From: Nitrospirae bacterium MYbin6
GTDB taxonomy: Bacteria > Nitrospirota > Thermodesulfovibrionia > Thermodesulfovibrionales > Magnetobacteriaceae
NCBI GenBank assembly: GCA_002753305.1
Contig: PEAC01000022.1
Location: 1-34,418, forward strand
Direction of reading: 5' to 3'
Length of the DNA: 34,418 bases
Shown: in pieces, positions 1 to 7,452 of the stretch
How positions within the stretch are numbered: the first letter of the stretch is position 1
How the letters are laid out: every line of letters begins with the position of its first letter
The notes under the pieces: generated by a model
What the model saw: the letters and a program-made list of their open reading frames with translations, nothing else
What the model was told of the DNA's origin: nothing
Databases searched by the model: none
Position numbers and translations under genes: made by a program

Positions 1-80
1 GGGGGGGGTAAAAGTCAAATCAATTATTTTTATAAGTATATAAAATAATATTATAAACAAAAGAGAGAAACAGGACACAT

Positions 81-1181
81 TTATTCATCTTGCAAATGGC
101 TCATAAGATTAAATAAAACATCGGCAAATCTGTCCGAAAACGCGGTATCTGAGAAGCAATCCTCGACGGTCTTCCTTCCTTTTACGCCCAACTCTGTGGC
201 CAACGATGGATTTCCGGCAAGCTCAGAGATGCAGGCACTCAGGGCCGCCCTGTCCGTTGGCCGAAACAGCAGGCCGTTGGCCCTGTGGGTGATTATCTCC
301 GGGATTCCCCCGACGTCCGATGCAATCACGGGCCTCTCCATTGCCATCGCCTCTATTACCACCATGCCGAATGACTCTAACCCCCTGGTTGGCACTACCA
401 CAATGTCCGCGGCGGCATACATACGCTCTACATCGTCTCTATAGCCGGTGAAATGAACCAGTCCCGATATTGACAGCTCTGCCGCGCATCTCTCAATCGT
501 ACCCTGAAAAGGGCCGTCACCCGCATAGAGCAACCGAAACTGTGGATACCTCACCGCAGAGTCTTTAAAGGCATAGAGTAGGTCAAGGCCGCCCTTGTCC
601 TCAGTTATTCTGCCAACGGTTGCAATGACAAGGTCGTCTTTGGTAAATCCAAGAGCGGCGCGGGTCTCGGCCCGGCAGCCCTTGGTGGGGTCGAACCGGC
701 TGAGGTCGACACTGTTATAGATGACCTCTACTATGTCTGCTGAGATACCGCTTCGAATCAGCGTGTCTTTTACGGCGCCGCTTACGGCGATGATTTTATC
801 TATGTCGCCCGCTATGAGGCGGTTTGTCAGGGTTTTTAGTTTGTTCATCTGATGTCTGACTATTACGGATTTTAGTCCCATGAAGCGGCAGATAACCGCC
901 AGCGGCCAGTACTCTTTGCCGAGATTGGCGCAGACTATGTCAATATTGTCCTGTCTTGCCACTCTGAGCATTCGATACCAGGACGGGAAGTCCATCAGGT
1001 TTTTCAGGCGCACGTCTCTGGCCGGAATCCCCAGTGCCCTGGCCTGTTCGTAGAGCTTTCCTCCCTGTGGGCAACCCAATATCACATTGATGCCTTTTCT
1101 CATCAGGCCCTGTGCAAGCACCACCCCGTGTGAGCCTATGCCGCTCCAGTGCTTGCCAGTATATAGCAGCAATACGTTCAT
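81..1181 (-). CDS. Glycosyltransferase family 4 (GT-B fold)
   Basis: Probable retaining GT4 glycosyltransferase that transfers a sugar from an activated nucleotide donor during surface polysaccharide or glycan assembly, acting at the cytoplasmic face. It is 366 aa, normal for the family. The N-terminus starts with a Rossmann strand and a glycine-rich acceptor-side loop (LLLYTGKHWSGIGSHG). The C-terminal half has the donor-site segment VGRITEDKGG and the E-x7-E type motif ESFGMVVIEA followed by RPVIASDVGG. There is no signal peptide. Its start overlaps the stop of the upstream polysaccharide deacetylase gene by 4 nt (ATGA), so the two are translationally coupled. The sugar specificity cannot be read from sequence. 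Confidence 0.9.
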   Translation of the reverse strand: MNVLLLYTGKHWSGIGSHGVVLAQGLMRKGINVILGCPQGGKLYEQARALGIPARDVRLKNLMDFPSWYRMLRVARQDNIDIVCANLGKEYWPLAVICRFMGLKSVIVRHQMNKLKTLTNRLIAGDIDKIIAVSGAVKDTLIRSGISADIVEVIYNSVDLSRFDPTKGCRAETRAALGFTKDDLVIATVGRITEDKGGLDLLYAFKDSAVRYPQFRLLYAGDGPFQGTIERCAAELSISGLVHFTGYRDDVERMYAAADIVVVPTRGLESFGMVVIEAMAMERPVIASDVGGIPEIITHRANGLLFRPTDRAALSACISELAGNPSLATELGVKGRKTVEDCFSDTAFSDRFADVLFNLMSHLQDE

Positions 1182-1915
1182 TGTTGTCTTTTGCGGCGTG
1201 ATGGGCCGGAGTTATACAGGTGGAGTTTATAGGCGAAGGCCAGTGGGCCGGTTGTCGATTTAACTGATATTCTTTTTAGTGTATAGGGGTTGTCGGCCTC
1301 AAAGATACAGCCCTTCTGTGTCGTAAAGGCGGCCTTATAGCCCGCATCTTTTACCATGCCCACGACTTCGCCGTTGTAGTCGCCGTAGGGGTAGCAGAAA
1401 TAATCCACTTGTTGGTTGATTTTTTCTTCGAGTGCGGTCTTGGAGGAGAAAATCTCTGCGCGCAGCGCCTCGCCCTGGTGTGCTGTCAGCGATGGGTGCG
1501 TCAAGGTGTGTGAGGCTATAGTGGCCCCCTCGTCTTTTATACGCATGATGCTGTCCCAGTTCATGAGTTTTTTCCTGGCGTTTAAGTATTCGCAGTCCCA
1601 GAGGTTTTCCCCTCCGGCGCGCTCAGTAACGACAAATACCGTTGCGGGAAGCTTCAGGTGTCTGAGTTCAGCCCAGGCGTTGTCGTAAAAGTCCTGAAAG
1701 CCGTCGTCAAACGTAAGGGCTACGGGGCGTCTGACTTCGCTTTGGCCGTTGAGGAATCTGACGATTTCATCCAGAGAAACGACGGAAAGCCCGGAGGCCT
1801 TTAGATACCGCATCTGCAGGCGAAACGCCGAGGGTGAGACGTAAAGCCCCGGAAGTCTTGCCCCCTTTGGGGCCTTGCCGATATTGTGGTATGTGAGCAC
1901 AATTGCCCTGTCCAT
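1178..1915 (-). CDS. Polysaccharide deacetylase (carbohydrate esterase 4)
   Basis: NodB-fold CE4 deacetylase, 245 aa, which removes N- or O-acetyl groups from a glycan. Metal and catalytic motifs are visible in order: TFDD (Asp70-Asp71), SHTLTH (His136 and His140, the H-x3-H metal site) and CYPYGDYN. There is no clear signal peptide, so it may act on a lipid-linked or cytoplasmic precursor, or be exported by an unseen route. It heads a two-gene unit with the glycosyltransferase (4-nt overlap). The start at 1915 is only about 25 bp from the divergent glycosylase gene. An AGGA lies 9 nt upstream of the ATG. Confidence 0.9.
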   Translation of the reverse strand: MDRAIVLTYHNIGKAPKGARLPGLYVSPSAFRLQMRYLKASGLSVVSLDEIVRFLNGQSEVRRPVALTFDDGFQDFYDNAWAELRHLKLPATVFVVTERAGGENLWDCEYLNARKKLMNWDSIMRIKDEGATIASHTLTHPSLTAHQGEALRAEIFSSKTALEEKINQQVDYFCYPYGDYNGEVVGMVKDAGYKAAFTTQKGCIFEADNPYTLKRISVKSTTGPLAFAYKLHLYNSGPSRRKRQQ

Positions 1916-1932
1916 TTAAAATATCCTATAAT
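1903..1932 (+). promoter_or_regulatory. Putative sigma-70 promoter, leaderless type, for the DNA glycosylase
   Basis: -35 TTGCCC at 1903-1908 and a consensus -10 TATAAT at 1927-1932, with an 18-bp spacer. The -10 ends 5 nt before GTG 1938 and 8 nt before ATG 1941, so the predicted transcript begins at or next to the start codon. The -10 sits inside the near-palindrome CCTATAATAGG, which also offers TATTAT to the minus strand for the divergent deacetylase gene. The -35 is weak (4 of 6). Confidence 0.5.
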
Positions 1933-1937
1933 AGGCC

Positions 1938-2639
1938 GTGATGCCAGAGGAAATAACCATACCCAATTATAACACAACAGCGCGGGGGCTTTCTTCTTCA
2001 TCAGTAGACTTTTTGGCGCGTGTCTATGAAATTCTATATGGGGCCTTCGGCCCGCAGCACTGGTGGCCCGCCGAAACCCCCTTTGAGGTGGCCGTGGGGG
2101 CAATCCTTACGCAAAACACCAACTGGGGCAACGTTGAAAGGGCTATTTCAAACCTGAAAAACACTGAAGCGCTGGAGCCTCACGTCCTCCATTCGATGCC
2201 CCGGCATGAACTCTCCGCCCTGATAAAACCCTCCGGCTACCACAACGTCAAGGCCGCGCGCCTGAAGGCATTCATAGAGTTTCTCGTATCCCGCTTTGAT
2301 GGTGTAATAGAGAACATGAAGGCACATGACGCCACAGCACTCAGGGCCTCCCTGTTAGAAGTCAAAGGCATAGGGCCTGAGACCGCAGACTCAATCCTGC
2401 TCTATGCCCTCGATAAACCCATATTCGTCATAGACGCATACACTAAGCGCATCCTCAGCAGGCACTCAATTCTGGAGTATAAGCGCCCCTACGGCGACTT
2501 TCAGGCCCTCTTTCACAACAGTGCCATAGCACACGCCGCGTATAACGACTACCACGCCCTCTTCGTAAGGCTTGGCAAGTATTACTGCAAACCCAGGCCC
2601 CTCTGTGACGAATGTCCACTTAAGGGGATTTACCCTTGA
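1938..2639 (+). CDS. HhH-GPD DNA glycosylase, endonuclease III-related (MagIII-like)
   Basis: Base-excision repair glycosylase of the HhH-GPD superfamily, 233 aa (GTG start; ATG at 1941 is the second codon and equally likely). The helix-hairpin-helix reads VKGIGPETADSI, followed by the catalytic Asp in FVIDAYTKR. The catalytic Lys of bifunctional endonuclease III (GVGRKTA) is Glu here (GIGPETA), which fits a monofunctional glycosylase such as the 3-methyladenine MagIII type. The C-terminal iron-sulfur motif is incomplete: CKPRPLCDECPLKGIYP has three Cys and a Tyr (TAC) where the fourth Cys would be. There is little Shine-Dalgarno, and a promoter lies immediately upstream. It converges on the duplicated genes at 2697-3940. 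Confidence 0.85.
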   Translation: MMPEEITIPNYNTTARGLSSSSVDFLARVYEILYGAFGPQHWWPAETPFEVAVGAILTQNTNWGNVERAISNLKNTEALEPHVLHSMPRHELSALIKPSGYHNVKAARLKAFIEFLVSRFDGVIENMKAHDATALRASLLEVKGIGPETADSILLYALDKPIFVIDAYTKRILSRHSILEYKRPYGDFQALFHNSAIAHAAYNDYHALFVRLGKYYCKPRPLCDECPLKGIYP

Positions 2640-2696
2640 AGCCGGACATGTATGTTCAGGGTAAGCGAACTTGTGAAGGTTAATGAATGTGTAATG

Positions 2697-3299
2697 TTAG
2701 TAGTACCTTTTTATCGTTTCATTGTCCATGTCTTTATCTTTCCTTATCGTTTTCCAAAAATATCCCTGTTTTGTTTTATTGTCGATAGCAAAATATTCAA
2801 AAGACGATTCGCGGTAACCGTAGTTAACGGCACGGCAGCGATAAAATTTATAGTTGGAGCGATTTGGTTGGCGATTTTGTTTAAAAAACGGCTTTGCCAA
2901 CTCATCGGGCCACCATTCCGGCGAGATTAATGAGTATGGAAAGGCAGTCTTGCTCTCATCGACTTCAGTACAGTAGGTAGAAAACGTTTTATAACGAAAA
3001 CTTATCCAGGAATATGGGAGTCTCCAATAATCTCTGCCGTTATGGGTAAATATAACGATATCATAGGCATCTTTTGTAAAATTATCAAGCTTTATCATGT
3101 TACTATTGCTGTAGCGAGCTGATAGTATTACCTTATCGCTGTGTCCGGTTCCTTTATAGATTATAGTCTGCCAACCGAAATTAACATAAGTATCCATTAT
3201 AATATCATCCTCGCAAGCCCTTTGTATAATTAAAACAAAAATTACTGAACAAAGCAGGATTTTCAACAGTATTCTCGTCTCAGTTTTCATAACGGACAT
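2697..3299 (-). CDS. Hypothetical membrane-anchored/exported protein, duplicate copy 1
   Basis: 200 aa (or 197 aa if the homologous ATG at 3290 is used, which matches copy 2). I do not recognise the family. Residues about 8-25 form a hydrophobic N-terminal segment (LLKILLCSVIFVLIIQ) followed by RACEDD. This is an uncleaved anchor or signal peptide; RAC is not a good lipobox. The rest is a Tyr/Trp/Phe-rich, probably beta-rich domain with pairs such as YSWISFRYKTF and SPEWWPDELAKPFF. It differs from copy 2 in about a dozen residues. It has no promoter or Shine-Dalgarno of its own and lies 47 bp downstream of copy 2, so it is probably expressed by read-through. Confidence 0.65.
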   Translation of the reverse strand: MSVMKTETRILLKILLCSVIFVLIIQRACEDDIIMDTYVNFGWQTIIYKGTGHSDKVILSARYSNSNMIKLDNFTKDAYDIVIFTHNGRDYWRLPYSWISFRYKTFSTYCTEVDESKTAFPYSLISPEWWPDELAKPFFKQNRQPNRSNYKFYRCRAVNYGYRESSFEYFAIDNKTKQGYFWKTIRKDKDMDNETIKRYY

Positions 3300-3346
3300 G
3301 TATGTTCAGGGTAAGCGAACTTGTGAAGGTTAATGAATGTGTAATG

Positions 3347-3940
3347 TTAGTAGTACCTTTTTATCGTTTCATTGTCCATATCTTTATCTTTCCTTATCGT
3401 TTTCCAAAAATATCCCTGTTTTGTTTTATTGTCGATAGCAAAATATTCAAAATACGATTCGCGGTAACCGTAGTTAACGGCATTGCAGCGATAAAATTTA
3501 TAGTTGGAGCGATTTGGTTGGCGATTTTGCTCAAAAAATGGCTTTGCCAACTCATCGGGCCACCATTCCGGCGAGATTAATGAGTATGGAAAGGCAGTCT
3601 TGCTCTCATCGACTTCAGTACAGTAGGTAGAAAACGTTTTATAACGAAAACTTATCCAGGAATATGGGAGTTTCCAATAATCTCTGCCGTCATGGGTAAA
3701 TATAACGATATCATAGGCATCTTTCGTAAAATTATCAAGCTTTACCATGTTACTGTTGTTGTAGAGAGCGTCTAGTATTACCTTATCGCTGTGTCCGGTT
3801 CCTTTATAGATTATAGTCTGCCAACCGAAATTAACATAAGTATCCCTTATAATATCATCTTCGCAAGCCCTTTGTATAATTAAAACAAAAATTACTGAAC
3901 AAAGCAGGATTTTCAACAGTATTCTCGTCTCAGCTTTCAT
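3347..3940 (-). CDS. Hypothetical membrane-anchored/exported protein, duplicate copy 2
   Basis: 197 aa, near-identical paralogue of the adjacent downstream gene, with the same N-terminal hydrophobic anchor and Tyr/Trp-rich domain. It is the upstream copy in the transcription direction and the only one with a visible promoter. That promoter has a consensus TATAAT ending 6 nt before the ATG and no Shine-Dalgarno, so the mRNA is predicted to be leaderless. Substitutions relative to copy 1 include Glu for Lys, Asn for Arg and Tyr for Ser near the C-terminus. Both reading frames are intact, which suggests both copies are selected or the duplication is recent. The function is unknown. Confidence 0.7.
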   Translation of the reverse strand: MKAETRILLKILLCSVIFVLIIQRACEDDIIRDTYVNFGWQTIIYKGTGHSDKVILDALYNNSNMVKLDNFTKDAYDIVIFTHDGRDYWKLPYSWISFRYKTFSTYCTEVDESKTAFPYSLISPEWWPDELAKPFFEQNRQPNRSNYKFYRCNAVNYGYRESYFEYFAIDNKTKQGYFWKTIRKDKDMDNETIKRYY

Positions 3941-3946
3941 AGCTGT

Positions 3947-3976
3947 ATTATAAACAATTAGCTATCAGATTGACAA
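3947..3976 (-). promoter_or_regulatory. Sigma-70 promoter, leaderless type, for the duplicated gene
   Basis: Read on the minus strand: -35 TTGTCA (3976-3971, 5 of 6), 18-bp spacer, -10 TATAAT (3952-3947, 6 of 6), then six bases and the ATG at 3940. The expected transcription start falls at or one base before the start codon. No Shine-Dalgarno is present. Confidence 0.7.
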
Positions 3977-4033
3977 CACCCAAGTTCCGATATAGAAATT
4001 TACACTTATCTACATAGAGATCAAAAACTGTTG

Positions 4034-4102
4034 CTGCTTTCGCAGGAATGACAGAAAGGGAATTTTCCACTGCTAATTTGTCATTCCTGCGAAAGCAGGA
4101 AT
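4034..4102. repeat. REP-type inverted repeat pair
   Basis: A perfect 20-bp inverted repeat: left arm 4034-4053, right arm 4079-4098, with a 25-nt centre. The right arm extends into a compact hairpin, ATTCCTGC-GAAA-GCAGGAAT (4083-4102), an 8-bp stem with a GAAA tetraloop. This is the form of a bacterial extragenic palindrome found dispersed in many genomes, here as an inverted couple. Confidence 0.85.
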
Positions 4103-4245
4103 CCAGAAGTGTTGTGAAGTATTGTTTTGCCTCCCTTTTTATTTCACCTCTTAGGTGGGTTACTATAGCATCCGAAACACTTATTTCAATATGGTTTTCT
4201 CCCCGGTTCGCTTCTCTATATCGGATTTCGGGATAACTCAACAGT

Positions 4246-4312
4246 AAACAAATTCAGAATTTGTTTGACATTGCTCACATTGGCATTATAAGCTGAACCA
4301 TTGTGAGCAATG
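4246..4312. repeat. Two adjacent inverted repeats
   Basis: First, AAACAAATT (4246-4254), loop CAG, AATTTGTTT (4258-4266). Second, CATTGCTCACA (4269-4279) and its complement TGTGAGCAATG (4302-4312), with 22 bp between. They lie about 100 bp beyond the stop of the 232-aa gene, but neither is followed by a T-run on that strand, so they are not typical intrinsic terminators. They could be an operator, an RNA structure or the remains of a small element. Confidence 0.6.
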
Positions 4313-4408
4313 GTGGCAGTCACATCAGGCAGTTGAGTTCAACATTGATTCAAGACGATATCTTCGAACAGTATTTAAGATAAAACGGGTATCTTAATCA
4401 TGCAACAA

Positions 4409-5107
4409 TTATAATCGCTCGAATTTTTGGTCTACCTTATCTCTAAATTCTCGAGGAACGCCTTGAGGCCAAAGCTGATCACATGTATCGTTACAGGATA
4501 TACGAGGATCACCCATTCTTCCAGCAAAATTGGCAGACATATCTTCAATGCTGTCAGCTATACTGTCAATAATTCTCTCATCGATGCTCCCTTGGATGGT
4601 GCCTACTCCAAAAACATGTAGAAATAAATCGAACACCTCCTTTGCGTAGCCAATATGAAATGCAGCAATTGAACCCAGGCCGGCCTTTTTGCCTGAACAA
4701 TGCGCCCTGCAGTGATAGTAATTGTCCAGTTCACGTGGATCTATGCCATCTTCACGCGCCATTTTCATCGCTTCAATCATCTTTCTGTTCTGTACAAACA
4801 TCTCTACCAACGCGGTTACATACTTTAAGGGGAAGATAAAATTATTAATTCCAGGCGATAGAAGTTCATCAGCTTTCATGCCCAACCTCAACCCTCTTTT
4901 TAACATTTTAAGAGTATCCATAAGTTGTTTGTCTGGTATGATTCGTTTCTCGTCTGCGTTATCAGCGACGATGATATTTTGTACTTTGGATACATCCGGT
5001 TGGTTTTCGTTTTCAGAACCATCGCCTGTGAATCCTTTTTTAGGGACATTGGGCAGGCTTCCTTCAAGTTTACCGTCTTCACCTTGAATCCAAAATCTCT
5101 CTGACAT
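4409..5107 (-). CDS. Hypothetical protein with HCxxxC domain
   Basis: 232 aa, family not recognised with confidence. The N-terminal 50 residues are polar and look disordered. The centre is helical. The C-terminal part has a constellation of residues: YYHCRAHCSGKKAGLG (His and two Cys), IGYAKEVFDLF, SIEDMSANFAGRMGD, then CNDTCDQLW. From memory, this spacing (HCxAxC, then KExxD, then DxxANxxG, then CxxxC) resembles a small domain seen at the C-termini of some Rhs/YD-repeat polymorphic proteins, but I cannot verify that. There is no signal peptide. A good Shine-Dalgarno (AAGGAG, 9 nt) and a strong promoter about 100 bp upstream support a real, separately transcribed gene in the accessory patch. 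Confidence 0.7.
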   Translation of the reverse strand: MSERFWIQGEDGKLEGSLPNVPKKGFTGDGSENENQPDVSKVQNIIVADNADEKRIIPDKQLMDTLKMLKRGLRLGMKADELLSPGINNFIFPLKYVTALVEMFVQNRKMIEAMKMAREDGIDPRELDNYYHCRAHCSGKKAGLGSIAAFHIGYAKEVFDLFLHVFGVGTIQGSIDERIIDSIADSIEDMSANFAGRMGDPRISCNDTCDQLWPQGVPREFRDKVDQKFERL

Positions 5108-5214
5108 TTTATATTCTCCTTTGGTGTGGATTTATTGCCGCTAATGCGGCCATTTTGATCGGTATGACACACTTATCTGTGCAATACTAACCAACAATGT
5201 AGTCATATTGACAT

Positions 5215-5243
5215 ATAATAACACTATATGTTTTATTTGTCAA
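5215..5243 (-). promoter_or_regulatory. Sigma-70 promoter for the 232-aa hypothetical gene
   Basis: Minus strand: -35 TTGACA (5243-5238, 6 of 6), 17-bp spacer, -10 TATTAT (5220-5215, 5 of 6). The predicted start near 5208 gives a leader of about 100 nt that ends in the AAGGAG site before ATG 5107. This contrasts with the leaderless promoters elsewhere in the window. Confidence 0.7.
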
Positions 5244-5380
5244 GCAAATTATTTACTATCATCTGTAAGGGAAGCTAAGGGGAAACTATAGATGGGACAT
5301 AATGCTTAATGTACCTCGTTTCCGGGTGGGGTGAGCATCGTTATCATAGTGCGTTTGCCATGAAGAGTATATTGCGATAA

Positions 5381-5410
5381 TTGAAAAAATCACTGATTTA
5401 ATTTTATGAT
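5381..5410 (+). promoter_or_regulatory. Sigma-70 promoter for acs
   Basis: -35 TTGAAA (5381-5386, 5 of 6), 18-bp spacer, -10 TATGAT (5405-5410, 5 of 6). It gives a leader of about 47 nt carrying the AAGGAGGAA ribosome site ahead of ATG 5464. Confidence 0.6.
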
Positions 5411-5463
5411 ATGGCAGGCAGATTAATTAATAAATTTTGATATAGCCATGAAGGAGGAATCAT

Positions 5464-7452
5464 ATGCCGGCAACGGGGAAAATCGAAGTATTGATGGACG
5501 AAAACAGGGTATTTCCGCCTACAAAGGAGTTTTCCGAAAAGGCACATATCAAAAGTATCGAAGAATATGAAGGGCTTTATAAAAACTCAATCGAAGACCC
5601 CGAAGGTTTCTGGGCCGGCATGGCAGAGAAGAATCTGCACTGGTTTAAGAAATGGGATAAAGTCCTCGAATATGATTTCAACAAACCATATATAAAATGG
5701 TTCGAGGGCGGCAAGTTAAACGCCTCATACAACTGCCTTGACAGGTTCATACACACCCCTATACGAAATAAGGCCGCGATTATCTGGGAGTCCAACTATG
5801 GAATCAACAACAGGACGTACACCTATCAGCAGCTCTACTATGAGGTCAACCGCTTTGCCAATGTGCTGAAAAAGCACGGTGTCGGAAAGGGCGACCGCGT
5901 GACAATATACCTGCCGATGATCCCGGAGATTGTCGTATCTCTGTTGGCGTGTGCCAGGGTTGGCGCCATTCACAGTGTCGTATTTGGCGGCTTCAGTGCC
6001 CAGGCCTTAAGGCAGCGGATAGAGGACTGCAAATCCAAATTAGTGATAACGGCAGACTATGGCGCCAGAGGCAATAAATTAGTCCCTCTTAAAACTCACG
6101 CCGACGAGGCAGTAGACCGCTGCCCTTCGGTAGAGACAATGATTGTAGTCAAGGCACACCCCACATCATCTGACGGGATTGTAAACGTAGCCGGACGGGA
6201 CTTCTGGTGGCACGACGAGATAAACGACCCCGATATAAAGCACTACTGCGAACCGGAGTGGATGGATGCCGAAGACCCGCTCTTTATACTCTATACCTCC
6301 GGGTCGACTGGAAAGCCCAAGGGCGTGTTACATACAACGGGTGGCTATATGCTCTATACGAATTGTACGTTTAAGTGGATATTTGACTACAGGGACGAGG
6401 ACGTGTATTTTTGCACGGCCGACATTGGCTGGATAACGGGACATAGTTATATCGTCTATGGACCGTTGAGCAATGGCGCAACGACGGTAATATTTGAAGG
6501 AATCCCCACATATCCCAATCCGGGGCGGTTCTGGGGTATAGTGGAAAAATACGGCGTCAATATCTTCTACACCGCACCGACTGCCATAAGGGCGCTGATG
6601 AAAGAGGGAGACAAGTGGGTCAATCAGCATGACACCTCAACCCTCAGGCTAATCGGCACGGTTGGAGAACCGATTAACCCAGAGGCCTGGATGTGGTACT
6701 ACAACACGGTGGGAGGGGGCAGGATGCCGATTGTGGATACGTGGTGGCAGACGGAGACGGGAGGCATCATGATAACCCCGCTGCCCGGGGCTATGGCTTT
6801 AAAACCCGGCTCCGCGTGCAGGCCGATTCCCGGCATCGTCCCCGCCGTGTTAAAAGAAGACGGCACCCCGGCACTGGTAAACGAAGGCGGTTATCTTACG
6901 ATAGAAAAGCCCTGGCCCGGAATTCTCCGCGGCACTTACGGCGACCCTGAAAACAAACGCATCAAAGAGGTATACTTTTCGCGATTTCCCGGCATGTATT
7001 TCACCGGAGACGGGGCCAGGCGCGACGAAGACGGCGACTACTGGCTGATGGGCAGAATAGATGACGTAATAAATATCTCCGGGCACAGGCTTGGCACCGC
7101 CGAGGTGGAATCCGCACTGGTAAGCCATGAATCGGTTGCCGAGGCGGCCGTTGTAGGTTTTCCTCACGACATCAAGGGCGAGGGGCTGTATGTCTACGTT
7201 ACGTTAAAAGATGGCCATAAACACTCGGATGAGTTAAAGCAACGGCTCATTGAACACGTCAGAGGGGCAATCGGGGCAATCGCCACACCGGACAAACTAC
7301 AGTTTTCCCCAGCGCTGCCAAAGACCAGAAGCGGCAAGATCATGCGCAGAATCCTCAGAAACATAGCGAAAGGAGAGATAGAAAACCTGGGTGACACGAG
7401 CACCCTTGCCGACCCGCTCGTTGTGGACGACCTGATAGCCGGCAGGCAGTAG
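5464..7452 (+). CDS. acs: Acetyl-CoA synthetase (AMP-forming)
   Basis: Converts acetate, ATP and CoA to acetyl-CoA, AMP and pyrophosphate in the cytoplasm. It is 662 aa, close to the usual 650 or so. Visible features are the N-terminal ACAS segment, the phosphate loop [11 protein letters not shown], the adenine/acetyl pocket [11 protein letters not shown], the hinge region [20 protein letters not shown], and the C-terminal acetylation motif [11 protein letters not shown]. The catalytic Lys (about 625), target of reversible acetylation in Acs enzymes, is in that last motif. There is a strong ribosome site (AAGGAGGAA) and its own promoter. Its stop overlaps the GTG start of the next gene by one base, so it is likely co-transcribed with the cyclic-di-GMP protein. 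Confidence 0.96.
   Translation: MPATGKIEVLMDENRVFPPTKEFSEKAHIKSIEEYEGLYKNSIEDPEGFWAGMAEKNLHWFKKWDKVLEYDFNKPYIKWFEGGKLNASYNCLDRFIHTPIRNKAAIIWESNYGINNRTYTYQQLYYEVNRFANVLKKHGVGKGDRVTIYLPMIPEIVVSLLACARVGAIHSVVFGGFSAQALRQRIEDCKSKLVITADYGARGNKLVPLKTHADEAVDRCPSVETMIVVKAHPTSSDGIVNVAGRDFWWHDEINDPDIKHYCEPEWMDAEDPLFILYTSGSTGKPKGVLHTTGGYMLYTNCTFKWIFDYRDEDVYFCTADIGWITGHSYIVYGPLSNGATTVIFEGIPTYPNPGRFWGIVEKYGVNIFYTAPTAIRALMKEGDKWVNQHDTSTLRLIGTVGEPINPEAWMWYYNTVGGGRMPIVDTWWQTETGGIMITPLPGAMALKPGSACRPIPGIVPAVLKEDGTPALVNEGGYLTIEKPWPGILRGTYGDPENKRIKEVYFSRFPGMYFTGDGARRDEDGDYWLMGRIDDVINISGHRLGTAEVESALVSHESVAEAAVVGFPHDIKGEGLYVYVTLKDGHKHSDELKQRLIEHVRGAIGAIATPDKLQFSPALPKTRSGKIMRRILRNIAKGEIENLGDTSTLADPLVVDDLIAGRQ

Larger units (their letters stand above)
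2643..3941. repeat. 650-bp tandem duplication (two units)
   Basis: Unit 1 is about 2643-3291 and unit 2 about 3293-3941, offset exactly 650 bp. They differ at about 20 positions by my count (about 97% identity), with no indels. Each unit carries one whole copy of a small exported or membrane-anchored protein gene on the minus strand plus 50 bp of its 3' flank. Differences cluster in the middle of the gene. The unit starts just after the stop codon of the DNA glycosylase gene. Confidence 0.93.
3942..4408. other. Non-coding AT-rich stretch with inverted repeats
   Basis: 467 bp between two minus-strand genes. It contains the promoter of the duplicated genes, a REP-type inverted pair (4034-4102), a 9-bp stem with a CAG loop (4246-4266) and an 11-bp inverted repeat with a 22-nt centre (4269-4312). 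A minus-strand open frame across 3948-4241 reads the REP arms as CFRRND and VIPAKA, a familiar artefact of such repeats, so I do not call a gene. No gene is seen in 4313-4408. Confidence 0.7.
5108..5463. other. Intergenic region with divergent promoters
   Basis: 356 bp between the divergent 232-aa gene and acs. It holds a near-consensus minus-strand promoter (5215-5243) and a plus-strand promoter (5381-5410). I see no gene, no terminator and no riboswitch that I recognise in the remainder. Confidence 0.6.

Noticed and set aside
1..8. Run of eight G at the window start
   Set aside because: Most likely a contig-edge or sequencing artefact; nothing around it suggests a telomere or functional element.
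3948..4241. 97-codon minus-strand open frame between copy 2 and the 232-aa gene
   Set aside because: It runs through the REP inverted pair, whose arms translate to the familiar CFRRND and VIPAKA strings. It also overlaps the promoter of copy 2.
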